A model generated the notes under the pieces. The model was not told the DNA's origin. It saw nothing but the letters and a program-made list of their open reading frames with translations, and did not search any database. 7,617 nucleotides of DNA from Planctomycetales bacterium (GTDB taxonomy: Bacteria; Planctomycetota; Phycisphaerae; SM23-33), in contig DAOVLS010000104.1 in NCBI GenBank assembly GCA_030631125.1, forward strand, positions 1 to 7,617, given 5' to 3'. The position numbers and the translations under genes were made by a program. Position 1 is the first letter of the stretch, and each line of letters begins with the position of its first letter. Shown one piece after another: positions 1-5,630 of the stretch.

Positions 1-251
1 ACCGCTGCCGATTCAAATACAACAAGTCGGCCGAACCGCTCTTCCTGAAAATCAACGGCGCGAAGAAGGGGCAGATTTATCTCAATGGCCACAACGTCGG
101 ACGGTTCTGGAATATAGGCCCGCAGGAGTATTACTACCTTCCCGAGCCGTGGCTGACCGACGAGAACGAACTGCTGATCTTCGAGGAGCAGGGGCACATT
201 CCGTCGGGCAGCAAACTTCTTTTCAGGCCCGCCGGTCCGTACAGAGAATAA
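1..251 (+). CDS. C-terminal end of a GH35-type beta-galactosidase (partial)
   Basis: The frame beginning at base 3 is open from the window edge to TAA at 249-251, giving 82 residues of a longer protein whose start lies outside. It contains KKGQIYLNGHNVGRFW, then IGPQEYYYLPEPWL, then NELLIFEEQG. In family 35 glycoside hydrolases this is the pattern of the C-terminal galactose-binding jelly-roll domain (G-x-V/I-x-x-N-G-x-N-x-G-R-Y/F-W, then G-P-Q-x-x-x-Y-x-P-x-x-W-L). Family members remove terminal beta-linked galactose from oligosaccharides and plant or algal glycans, and many are exported. The catalytic glutamates and any signal peptide are off the window, so activity cannot be judged. The last residues (SGSKLLFRPAGPYRE) look like a natural C-terminus. 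It is on the same strand as the HU-like gene, but a promoter-like sequence between them suggests separate transcription. Confidence 0.85.
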   Translation, partial: RCRFKYNKSAEPLFLKINGAKKGQIYLNGHNVGRFWNIGPQEYYYLPEPWLTDENELLIFEEQGHIPSGSKLLFRPAGPYRE

Positions 252-256
252 TTTTC

Positions 257-285
257 TTGGCGATGGGAAGTCTTTATGGTATTAT
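257..285 (+). promoter_or_regulatory. Sigma70-like promoter for the HU-family gene
   Basis: TTGGCG (257-262) and TATTAT (280-285) are separated by exactly 17 bp. They match the TTGACA and TATAAT consensus at 4 of 6 and 5 of 6 positions. The site lies just after the beta-galactosidase stop and about 110 bp upstream of the HU-like start, so it would give a 5' leader of roughly 100 nt that includes the palindromic repeat at 339-362. A second AT-rich stretch (TATATATAG, 361-369) has no convincing -35 partner. Confidence 0.45.
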
Positions 286-338
286 AAGTTACGGTCTTAC
301 TGTGGTGATGTGAGCCGCGGCGTGGTCGAGGCAAATCT

Positions 339-362
339 TACTTGCCTACCGGCAGGCAGGTA
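339..362. repeat. Short palindromic repeat, copy 1 (intergenic)
   Basis: TACTTGCCT (339-347) and AGGCAGGTA (354-362) form a 9-bp stem with one G-T wobble around the loop ACCGGC. The 14-nt core ACCGGCAGGCAGGT is identical to bases 6434-6447 inside tsaD, so this is one of at least two dispersed copies of the same element. Here it would sit in the leader of the HU-like gene, about 35 bp before the start codon. Small GC-rich palindromes of this type are, to my recollection, common in genomes of uncultivated bacteria. Confidence 0.7.
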
Positions 363-395
363 TATATAGTCCAGGGGAACGCGAAGGGTTAAGTC

Positions 396-689
396 ATGCG
401 TAACGTAACCAAAAAGGAAATTGTCGATCGCATTGCTGAGCAAACCAAGACCAGGCATGTGCTTGTCAAGGAGGTCGTTCAGAGTTTTCTGGACGAGGTT
501 GTCGCCGAATTATCCCGTGGCAACCGGCTGGAGTTCCGCGACTTCGGCGTCTTCGAGGCGAGGACCAGGGCTGCCCGCATGGCGCAAAACCCAAAGACGC
601 TCGAACGGGTGCAGGTCCCCGAAAAACGCACCGTCCGCTTCAAAGCAGGCCGGCTCATGAAAAGAAAAGTCCAGAGCGGGAGCGCCTGA
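396..689 (+). CDS. HU/IHF-family DNA-binding protein
   Basis: This 97-residue protein has the full HU/IHF fold. An N-terminal helical dimerisation part (residues 1-45, starting VTKKEIVDRIAEQT) leads to the F-x-x-F-G-x-F hinge (residues 47-53, FRDFGVF). The basic beta arm follows, with NPKT at 65-68, where P66 is the proline that intercalates into DNA, and it ends in the usual VRFKAGRLMKRKV. Such proteins bind and bend DNA as dimers and organise the nucleoid. Length is normal for the family (about 90-100). The ATG is preceded by GAAGGG (383-388) at 7-nt spacing, a reasonable ribosome binding site. The usual R-x-G-R-N-P arm sequence is ARMAQNP here, a mild departure. HU and IHF cannot be separated by eye, so no symbol is given. 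It appears to be a single-gene unit with its own promoter. Confidence 0.93.
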   Translation: MRNVTKKEIVDRIAEQTKTRHVLVKEVVQSFLDEVVAELSRGNRLEFRDFGVFEARTRAARMAQNPKTLERVQVPEKRTVRFKAGRLMKRKVQSGSA

Positions 690-721
690 ACCTCAATTAA
701 CGCCGGCCGCGGGGGGTGAAT

Positions 722-763
722 CTCGTTGGCAGGCTGAGGCCGAGGAACGAGTCCCACCTTTTT
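722..763 (+). terminator. Possible intrinsic terminator after the HU-family gene
   Basis: CTCGTT (722-727) and AACGAG (746-751) are perfect inverted repeats, with GG and CC able to extend the stem inward. A run of five T follows at 759-763. Seven C-rich bases separate stem and T-run and the loop is long, so this is a weak version of a Rho-independent terminator. Its position, 33 bp after the stop codon, is right for the job. Confidence 0.3.
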
Positions 764-787
764 AATCTGTAGTATGCGCCGGGGGGT

Positions 788-830
788 TGTCCCTGGTTTT
801 CCCTATTAATCGCTCCGTCCCCGTAATCCC
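788..830. repeat. 43-bp dispersed repeat, copy A
   Basis: This copy matches 900-942 at 37 of 43 positions without gaps. Its most conserved parts are TTTTCCCTAT and CCGTCCCCGTAAT. Read on the other strand it gives ATTACGGGGACGG, a sequence style I associate with the small repeats around REP-associated tyrosine transposases (RAYT). No such transposase is present in the window, so that link is from memory and unproven. Confidence 0.7.
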
Positions 831-880
831 ATGGAAAAGATGTTTCAATGACAGCGAAGGTCTTCCATGCGGAACTGCCT

Positions 881-899
881 GCGGCACGCGCCGCGCGGC
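881..899. repeat. GC-rich double palindrome
   Basis: GCGGC (881-885) and GCCGC (890-894) form a stem with loop ACGC. The overlapping GCCGCGCGGC (890-899) is itself a perfect 10-bp palindrome. The two are mutually exclusive hairpins placed immediately before repeat copy B, with no T-run after them. They may belong to the same mobile or REP-like unit as the flanking 43-bp repeats. Confidence 0.45.
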
Positions 900-942
900 T
901 GTCCTTAATTTTCCCTATCAATCGCCCCGTCCCCGTAATTCC
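900..942. repeat. 43-bp dispersed repeat, copy B
   Basis: This is the second copy of the sequence at 788-830, in the same orientation and offset by 112 bp, with six substitutions. Unlike copy A it runs on into an extra partial unit, described in the 927-954 entry. Confidence 0.7.
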
Positions 943-954
943 GTCCCCGTAATT
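927..954. repeat. 14-bp tandem duplication at the end of repeat B
   Basis: CCGTCCCCGTAATT occurs twice head to tail (927-940 and 941-954) without mismatch. This looks like local slippage or unequal exchange of the repeat terminus. Confidence 0.8.
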
Positions 955-958
955 CCCA

Positions 959-1045
959 ATGGCGAATCTGTTGCAACATGCGATAAAAGGGTGTAAGAAG
1001 AAGGGCCGGAAAAAGACGCTGAAGAAGTACTTTCGGTACTTGTAA
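959..1045 (+). CDS. Possible small ORF for a highly basic 28-residue peptide
   Basis: ATG at 959 opens a frame of 28 codons ending in TAA at 1043-1045, 20 bp before the start of the restriction-modification gene. The peptide begins MANLLQHAIKG and continues with a lysine/arginine cluster (CKKKGRKKTLKKYFRYL), so about 40% of its residues are basic. No clear ribosome binding site precedes the ATG, and the last of the C-rich repeats ends at the start codon. It could be a leader peptide, a small nucleic-acid-binding or toxic peptide, or simply the decayed remnant of a gene end. Its KGCKKK segment mirrors KGRKKK at the start of the next protein (see the 985-1089 repeat), which favours a duplication remnant. 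I do not recognise a family and regard expression as doubtful. Confidence 0.25.
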   Translation: MANLLQHAIKGCKKKGRKKTLKKYFRYL

Positions 1046-1089
1046 GTTATAAGGTGTATTGACGAATGGCAAAAGGTCGTAAGAAGAAG
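985..1089 (+). repeat. Imperfect direct repeat spanning the start of the restriction-modification gene
   Basis: AAAAGGNNGTAAGAAGAAG is present at 985-1003 and again at 1071-1089, with 17 of 19 positions identical and an offset of 86 bp. The second copy encodes K3-K8 of the restriction-modification enzyme and the first encodes the matching KGCKKK in the small upstream frame. The codon phase within the repeat is the same, but the 86-bp offset puts the two in different overall frames. A partial duplication of the gene's 5' end is the simplest reading, although purine-rich lysine codons can match by chance. Confidence 0.45.
1025..1041 (+). promoter_or_regulatory. Small hairpin in the leader of the restriction-modification gene
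   Basis: AAGTAC (1025-1030) and GTACTT (1036-1041) pair perfectly around the loop TTTCG. The hairpin ends 24 bp before the start codon and 9 bp before the likely ribosome binding site AAGGTG (1051-1056). It has no T-run and so is not an intrinsic terminator. A role as an operator or translational control element is possible, since restriction genes are often controlled at this point, but nothing here proves it. Confidence 0.3.
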
Positions 1090-4000
1090 TCGGTAACGAA
1101 GGGGCAGGAAGGCCTTTTCCAAGAAATCCACTCGGCCCGATACGGTGATGGACGTCCCCATCGAATGCTTTTCCTCCCAAAAACGCTGGTAAAAGAGGCC
1201 GGTAAGTTTTCCCTCCCAACCAACGAGCAAGAGAAGGCACACGAGATACTGATTAGATGGGCTGACCTCGAAAGCAGCGGCAAACTGGACAAGATGAACG
1301 AAACTACTCTTCAGGGGGATTTTCTTGCTGATGTTTTCGGAGAAGCGCTTGGTTATAAGCGTTTCTCCGAAAATCTCGCGCGGTGGGAACTACAGGCCCA
1401 GTTCGGTCTACCCGGAGGCACCGCCGATGCGGCTATCGGTTTTTTCGGCAGCGAACAGGAGCAACCACCGCGCGCATTAATCGAACTGAAAGGCCCCACG
1501 GTAAATGTGGATCGAGGCCGGTTCAATGGGCGAACGCCGGTTCAGCAGTGCTGGGACTACCTCAACGCCGTTCCCGAATGTCCGTGGGGGATAGTCTGCA
1601 ATTACGTAAGTTTCCGGCTCTACCATCGCAACAAAACGCCACGAGCGTTTGAACTGTTCACTCTACAGGAACTCAGAAAACTAAAACGTTTTCGAGAATT
1701 TTACGCTTTATTCGAGCGCAACGGCCTTTTGTCGATTGCAGGAATACAGGACGCCCGCGCAGACAGGCTGCTTGTAGAAACAGACCATCAACAGCGTAAA
1801 GTCGGCCAGGAATTATACAAGTATTATGCTGAACAACGAGTCGGGCTGATAGACTACCTTCGCAATAAACCACACAACAAACCGCTCGACAAAGCGATTC
1901 GTATCGCACAAAAGTTGCTGGATCGTATCATCTTCGTAGCGTTTTGCGAAGATCGGGGTTTGCTCCCGGCAGGCACCATTGAAAAGGCTTACAGCCAAAT
2001 TCCGCCATCGTTCGTAAAAGTAACGAATCCGCAATGGCAAAACTTTCTGCACTTATTTCGAAGCATTGATGAGGGCAACCCGGATGCCGGGATTCATCCT
2101 TACAACGGTGGATTGTTTGAAGAAGACGAGGATATTGATAACCTGAAACTGGATGATCGCTGGACGAACTTCTTCAAGAACATCAGTAATTACGATTTTC
2201 GGGATGAGGTCAATGTCGATGTATTGGGGCATATCTTTGAAAAGTCCATCAACGAATTGGAGCGCATTCGGACCCACGGCCTGTTCGAAACGAAAATCAA
2301 AGATGAGGACAGGCAACCGAAGATGGGAAAGTCCGCCAAGCGGAAGCGATTCGGCGTCTATTATACACCGCAAGAGTTAACCGACCTGATAGTCCGAAAT
2401 ACTGTCGAAAGGGTAATCGAGGTAAAATTTCAGGAAATCGCCCACAAGGAAAAACTCAGTCCGGAAAGGATCGAATCAGCCGAACCCGATCGGCAATTGG
2501 CTCAATACTGGCGGGAATGTTTCCAGGCGCTGCGCGGAATCAAGATTTGCGACCCGGCCTGTGGTAGCGGTGCTTTTCTGATACAGGCATACCAAGTCAT
2601 GGAAGACCACTATGGCGATGTCTTGAAAAATCTAGAGTTCCATGACGAAAAGAAAGATGAAAGCCTCGGAGAAAATATTCCCGATTTCATCCTTCACGAC
2701 AATCTTTTTGGAGTAGATTTATCAAAGGATGCAGTCGAGATTACTCAACTGGCATTGTGGATTCGCTCAGCCCGGCCGGGTAAGAAACTGACAGACCTGT
2801 CCGGAAATATCATTTGCAGAAACAGCCTTGTAACCGACCCGACCGCTCATCCGCAGGCGATAGATTGGGCAGAGGCCTTCCCGCAAATATTCTCTCGACC
2901 CAATGCGGGCTTTGATTGCATCATCGGCAACCCGCCGTGGGAACGCATGAAATTGCAGGAGCGGGAGTTCTTTGACGTTTCCACCCCTAAAATTGCCAGC
3001 GCCGTCAGTGCTGCAACACGCCGAAAAATGATCGCCCGATTGGAAAAGAGCAACCCTGATCTTTACAAACGATACATTAATGCAAAGGAAGCAGCCGAGC
3101 GCACGCTTGACCACGTCCGAAATTCGGGGAATTTTCCCCTTACAGGCAAAGGCGACATTAACACCTATACCGTCTTTGCGGAACTGGCAAAAAGCATCGT
3201 CGCGGCCAACGGGCAGGTTGGCCTGCTGGTGCCATCCGGTATCGCCACCGATCACAGCACGCGAAAATTCTTCAATACGCTTATGGACGATCAATCGCTT
3301 GTCGCCATTTATGATTTTGAGAACAGAAAGGGCTTGTTTGCCGACCTGCATCGTTCTTTCAAGTTTTGCGCCCTGATATTTGGTGGGCAGAAGGTAAAAA
3401 CCGATGCTGCGGACTTCGTTTTCTTCGCCCATGAATTGGCCGACCTGAAGGACAAGAACCGACACATTTCGCTATCAAGGCAGGACATGGCCCTGGTCAA
3501 CCCCAACACGTGCACCTGCCCGATCTTCCGCACCGAACACGACGCCGAACTGACAAAGGCCGTCTATCGCCGAGTCCCGATATTGGTTGATAAAAACCGC
3601 AAAGAGGGCGGAAACCCGTGGGGCATCAAGTTTCTCAGGATGTTCGACCAGACCAATGCAGCCGAGTTGTTCCACACAGCCGAGCAGTTGAAGGCGAAGG
3701 GTTTCAAGCAGGTCGGTAATCGCTGGACAAAACGGAAGCAAGCCTATCTTCCCCTGTATGAAGCCAAGATGATCCAGGCCTATGATCATCGCGCCGCTAG
3801 CGTGGAATTGAAGCCTGAAAACTGGTTCCGACAGGGACAAACAGCCGAAACCTCCCTTGTTTCGCACCAGAATCCGGAGTTCCTCGTTCAACCCCGCTGG
3901 TGGATATCCAATGATTTAGTTGAAGAGCGGTGGGGTGAAGAAAGTCCGTCTGCGCTGCTCGCATTCAAGAACGTAACAAGCCCCACCAACCAAAGAACCA

Positions 4001-4551
4001 TGATCGCGTCTTTCATTCCTTCCGTAGGAGTGATTAACTCAGCACCCATCATTCAGTTCGATCAGAAGATTGGCGAGCCGGCGCGATGCTGCCTTTTGGC
4101 TAACCTGAACGCTCATATTCTTGACTATGTGGCAAGGCAGAAGATAGGAAACGTCAATCTCAATTTCTTTCTTATAGAACAGTTCCCCATGTTTTCGCCT
4201 GACTTTTACGCCGACAAATGCCCTTGGGACAAAAGACGAACATTAGAGAGTTGGATTTCCGGGCGCGTCTTGAAGTTGACGTGCACGTCCGACGATATGC
4301 GTCCGCTGGCCGAGGCCGTCGGTTTTGATCCGCCGGTTCATAAATGGAAGCCCGATGAAAGAGCGAAACTGCTGGCCGAATTGGACGCCGCATATTTTAT
4401 CCTCTACGGCATCGAAAGAGAAGATGTCGAATACATCCTCTCTACGTTCTCCGGTAATCGCCGACGCGATAAGGAAATGTTCGATTCATTAAGTTTATCA
4501 GATCATATCCTGCAAGAATATGACCGCTTGCGTAAGTGTTGTACAACCTGA
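1066..4551 (+). CDS. Type IIG-like single-chain restriction-modification enzyme (PD-(D/E)XK nuclease + N6-adenine methyltransferase)
   Basis: This 1161-residue protein would methylate adenine-N6 in a specific DNA site using S-adenosylmethionine and cut unmodified DNA nearby. Near the N-terminus, D121, then E140-L141-K142 and the following TPVQQ...Y helix form a PD-(D/E)XK nuclease site. A helical linker follows (about 220-420). The methyltransferase shows motif X (GVYYTPQ, 430-436), motif I (DPACGSGAF, 496-504) and motif IV (NPPW, 622-625), the order typical of gamma-class adenine methylases. Residues about 750-1040 form a probable target-recognition region (LPLYEAKMIQAYDHR, then TSPTNQRTMIASFIP). 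The C-terminus (AELDAAYFILYGIEREDVEYIL) is usual in Eco57I/MmeI-like and PglX-like enzymes. AAGGTG lies 9 bp before the ATG. No key residue is missing, and the recognition sequence cannot be read from the protein. PglX (BREX) or DISARM methylases are alternatives, but the nuclease motif argues against them. Confidence 0.9.
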   Translation: MAKGRKKKSVTKGQEGLFQEIHSARYGDGRPHRMLFLPKTLVKEAGKFSLPTNEQEKAHEILIRWADLESSGKLDKMNETTLQGDFLADVFGEALGYKRFSENLARWELQAQFGLPGGTADAAIGFFGSEQEQPPRALIELKGPTVNVDRGRFNGRTPVQQCWDYLNAVPECPWGIVCNYVSFRLYHRNKTPRAFELFTLQELRKLKRFREFYALFERNGLLSIAGIQDARADRLLVETDHQQRKVGQELYKYYAEQRVGLIDYLRNKPHNKPLDKAIRIAQKLLDRIIFVAFCEDRGLLPAGTIEKAYSQIPPSFVKVTNPQWQNFLHLFRSIDEGNPDAGIHPYNGGLFEEDEDIDNLKLDDRWTNFFKNISNYDFRDEVNVDVLGHIFEKSINELERIRTHGLFETKIKDEDRQPKMGKSAKRKRFGVYYTPQELTDLIVRNTVERVIEVKFQEIAHKEKLSPERIESAEPDRQLAQYWRECFQALRGIKICDPACGSGAFLIQAYQVMEDHYGDVLKNLEFHDEKKDESLGENIPDFILHDNLFGVDLSKDAVEITQLALWIRSARPGKKLTDLSGNIICRNSLVTDPTAHPQAIDWAEAFPQIFSRPNAGFDCIIGNPPWERMKLQEREFFDVSTPKIASAVSAATRRKMIARLEKSNPDLYKRYINAKEAAERTLDHVRNSGNFPLTGKGDINTYTVFAELAKSIVAANGQVGLLVPSGIATDHSTRKFFNTLMDDQSLVAIYDFENRKGLFADLHRSFKFCALIFGGQKVKTDAADFVFFAHELADLKDKNRHISLSRQDMALVNPNTCTCPIFRTEHDAELTKAVYRRVPILVDKNRKEGGNPWGIKFLRMFDQTNAAELFHTAEQLKAKGFKQVGNRWTKRKQAYLPLYEAKMIQAYDHRAASVELKPENWFRQGQTAETSLVSHQNPEFLVQPRWWISNDLVEERWGEESPSALLAFKNVTSPTNQRTMIASFIPSVGVINSAPIIQFDQKIGEPARCCLLANLNAHILDYVARQKIGNVNLNFFLIEQFPMFSPDFYADKCPWDKRRTLESWISGRVLKLTCTSDDMRPLAEAVGFDPPVHKWKPDERAKLLAELDAAYFILYGIEREDVEYILSTFSGNRRRDKEMFDSLSLSDHILQEYDRLRKCCTT

Positions 4552-4608
4552 CAGTCGGCAAAATCGGACAGGTCCGTCCTATCCTGATATGCTCGGCGAG
4601 AAAACGGT

Positions 4609-5205
4609 ATGATTCTGGATCACATTGAAAACCTGTCGTTGCCTGACGGCCCCAAATACTTCAATGAGGTCAGGACCCTCAAGAGCCTCGCTGTTGGCTT
4701 GGCTTATCTGAACAACCAGATTGCGGCTATTGAGCAGAAGGTCAGGGAGAGTATCTCCAAGAATGTCCGCCCTTGCTCATGCGGTAATGATCCGAGGCCA
4801 AAATGGGCACCACCACTGGACTTGATAGTCTGTGCTTTTCACTGGTATGCCGTCTCGGCCTGTAACTACGTCAGACTGGTAGGTTGGCTGGGGCAGCAGG
4901 TATGTTCGAATCGCCCTGCCCCCATCGACTACACCAAAGACGTCATTCCCGTCGTCGTAACCTACAGGAACAAAGTTGCGGCCCATCCCGCCAGAGTCTT
5001 TCCGAAAGATGATAACGCAGCCACTCTTGACGCCAGCGTCTTGTATTCGGTCAAGTTTTCCGATGTCGCCTTTTACGCCGGATGCTGGAAAATCACGAAA
5101 ACCAGCAAGGGCGTGTCTTCTACATCGCCAGATATCTGTTGGAGCCTTACCAAGACACACGTCGAACTGGTCAAGAGATACTGGCCCAAGACTGGCAGCC
5201 GGTAA
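4609..5205 (+). CDS. Uncharacterised protein with HEPN-like R-x5-H motif, linked to the restriction enzyme
   Basis: I do not recognise this 198-residue protein as a named family. It appears mostly helical: helix-rich segments at about 16-50, 68-98 and 112-128, then a conserved-looking end with WSLTKTHVELVKRYWP (178-193). The third helix holds TYRNKVAAHP, with R120-N121 and H126. R-x(4-6)-H with a polar residue after the arginine is the catalytic motif of HEPN ribonucleases found in toxins and phage-defence proteins, so RNase activity is possible but unproven. It has no signal peptide. The segment around 70-98 is hydrophobic but includes H, N and R and is more likely a buried helix than a membrane span. 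A PCSCGND stretch (55-61) has two cysteines without a partner pair. It starts 57 bp after the restriction gene on the same strand, with only a weak purine-rich ribosome site, and is probably co-transcribed. A role as an accessory or back-up defence protein is inference. Confidence 0.75.
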   Translation: MILDHIENLSLPDGPKYFNEVRTLKSLAVGLAYLNNQIAAIEQKVRESISKNVRPCSCGNDPRPKWAPPLDLIVCAFHWYAVSACNYVRLVGWLGQQVCSNRPAPIDYTKDVIPVVVTYRNKVAAHPARVFPKDDNAATLDASVLYSVKFSDVAFYAGCWKITKTSKGVSSTSPDICWSLTKTHVELVKRYWPKTGSR

Positions 5206-5240
5206 GTATAGGTCTGCTTGCCCTGCTTGGTGCCGTGGCC

Positions 5241-5272
5241 GCGCTCACGTTTGCGCGCGCAAACGTGTGCGC
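5241..5272. repeat. Palindromic element, copy 1 (also a possible terminator)
   Basis: The 22 bp at 5246-5267 are a perfect palindrome centred on GCGCGC. Flanking GCGC on each side (5241-5244, 5269-5272) extends it across one T-T mismatch to 32 bp. GTTTTC follows at once, so in RNA this could end transcripts of the 198-residue gene, whose stop lies 35 bp upstream. Bases 5241-5264 recur in inverted orientation at 5360-5383 with no mismatch. Confidence 0.85.
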
Positions 5273-5290
5273 GTTTTCGGGGGGAGATGG

Positions 5291-5312
5291 GAAAAAATAA
5301 AAAATATTTTTC
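5291..5312. other. AT-rich palindromic core between the inverted elements
   Basis: AAAAAATAAAAAATATTTTT is almost pure A/T in otherwise GC-rich DNA, and AAAAATATTTTT (5300-5311) is a perfect palindrome. It could be a protein-binding or easily melted site, or the core of a small mobile element. No promoter spacing is evident. Confidence 0.4.
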
Positions 5313-5359
5313 TATGGGGGCCAGGGACTTACGTCGAGGCTGTGCTCCGTTGGCTACAG

Positions 5360-5383
5360 GTTTGCGCGCGCAAACGTGAGCGC
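5360..5383. repeat. Palindromic element, copy 2 (inverted)
   Basis: The 24 bases are the exact reverse complement of 5241-5264. GTTTGCGCGCGCAAAC (5360-5375) is the self-complementary core and GTGAGCGC completes the match. With copy 1 it bounds about 95 bp containing the AT-rich core, the arrangement of a miniature inverted-repeat element or of a paired REP-like unit. No obvious target-site duplication flanks the pair. Confidence 0.85.
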
Positions 5384-5408
5384 GAAAGAAGAGGGTAGAG
5401 GACGAACA

Positions 5409-5447
5409 GGGACTTGGGACTTGGAAAAGAAAAACCGATGAACCGAT
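5409..5447. repeat. Two short tandem duplications
   Basis: GGGACTT is repeated head to tail at 5409-5422. AACCGAT is repeated at 5433-5439 and 5441-5447 with a single G between. Both look like simple slippage products in unconstrained DNA. Confidence 0.6.
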
Positions 5448-5449
5448 TT

Positions 5450-5478
5450 CCGGCAGATTTGCTGCGCTCATCTGCCGG
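5450..5478. repeat. Hairpin with perfect 9-bp stem
   Basis: CCGGCAGAT (5450-5458) and ATCTGCCGG (5470-5478) pair perfectly around an 11-nt loop (TTGCTGCGCTC). The stem shares CCGGCAG with the palindromic repeats at 339-362 and in tsaD, but the rest differs. No T-run follows on either strand within a few bases, so a terminator role is not supported. Confidence 0.6.
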
Positions 5479-5497
5479 CTTTGGTCTGTCGATTCGT

Positions 5498-5546
5498 GTA
5501 ATCCGTGCTTGCCACGCCGTAGCCTGGCGAAGGCGGGTAATCCGTG
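5498..5546. repeat. 29-nt insert flanked by 10-bp direct repeats
   Basis: GTAATCCGTG occurs at 5498-5507 and again at 5537-5546. Between them lie 29 nt with an imperfect inverted repeat (GCCGTAGCC facing GGCGAAGGC). The arrangement looks like insertion of a tiny palindromic unit with duplication of its target. From memory, similar CGCCGTAGCC...GGCGAAGGCGG units are scattered in genomes of uncultivated bacteria, where they sometimes encode a short SLGEGG-like stretch in proteins. I cannot check this here. Confidence 0.55.
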
Positions 5547-5630
5547 GACCAATTTTGAAAATGGACGAAAAAACGACCTCGAAAATCATAACTCTATGTC
5601 GCCCAAGGAATTACGGATTTCGACTTCGTT

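Larger units (their letters stand above)
690..1065. other. Repeat-rich spacer between the HU-like gene and the restriction-modification gene
   Basis: No well-supported gene lies in these 376 bases. In order they hold a weak terminator-like hairpin (722-763), a first 43-bp repeat (788-830), a GC-rich palindrome (881-899), a second 43-bp repeat (900-942) that continues as a 14-bp tandem duplication, and a tiny basic open frame ending in a small hairpin (959-1045). Several minus-strand frames are open here only because the repeats lack stops. The spacer has the look of debris from small mobile or REP-like elements at the edge of an acquired gene. Confidence 0.6.

Noticed and set aside
788..960. 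REP-associated transposase gene
   Set aside because: Only repeat sequences are present. No open frame with Y1 transposase motifs (HUH and catalytic tyrosine) is found.
697..1242. Minus-strand open frame of 181 codons
   Set aside because: It crosses the repeats (giving recurrent IGNYGDGITGTG-like stretches) and overlaps the start of the restriction gene, with no family resemblance and no ribosome site.
2767..3465. Minus-strand open frame of 232 codons
   Set aside because: It lies entirely within the methyltransferase coding sequence, has no recognisable motif, and is a mirror of that gene's codon pattern.
1066..4551. PglX of a BREX system or a DISARM methylase
   Set aside because: An N-terminal PD-(D/E)XK site is present, and no other BREX or DISARM gene lies in the visible neighbourhood. 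The flanks are HU, TsaD and a protease.
4589..4612. Seven-codon leader frame (MLGEKTV) ending in an ATGA overlap with the 198-residue gene
   Set aside because: The frame is too short to distinguish from chance and has no clear ribosome site. It is recorded only because the overlap could allow coupling.
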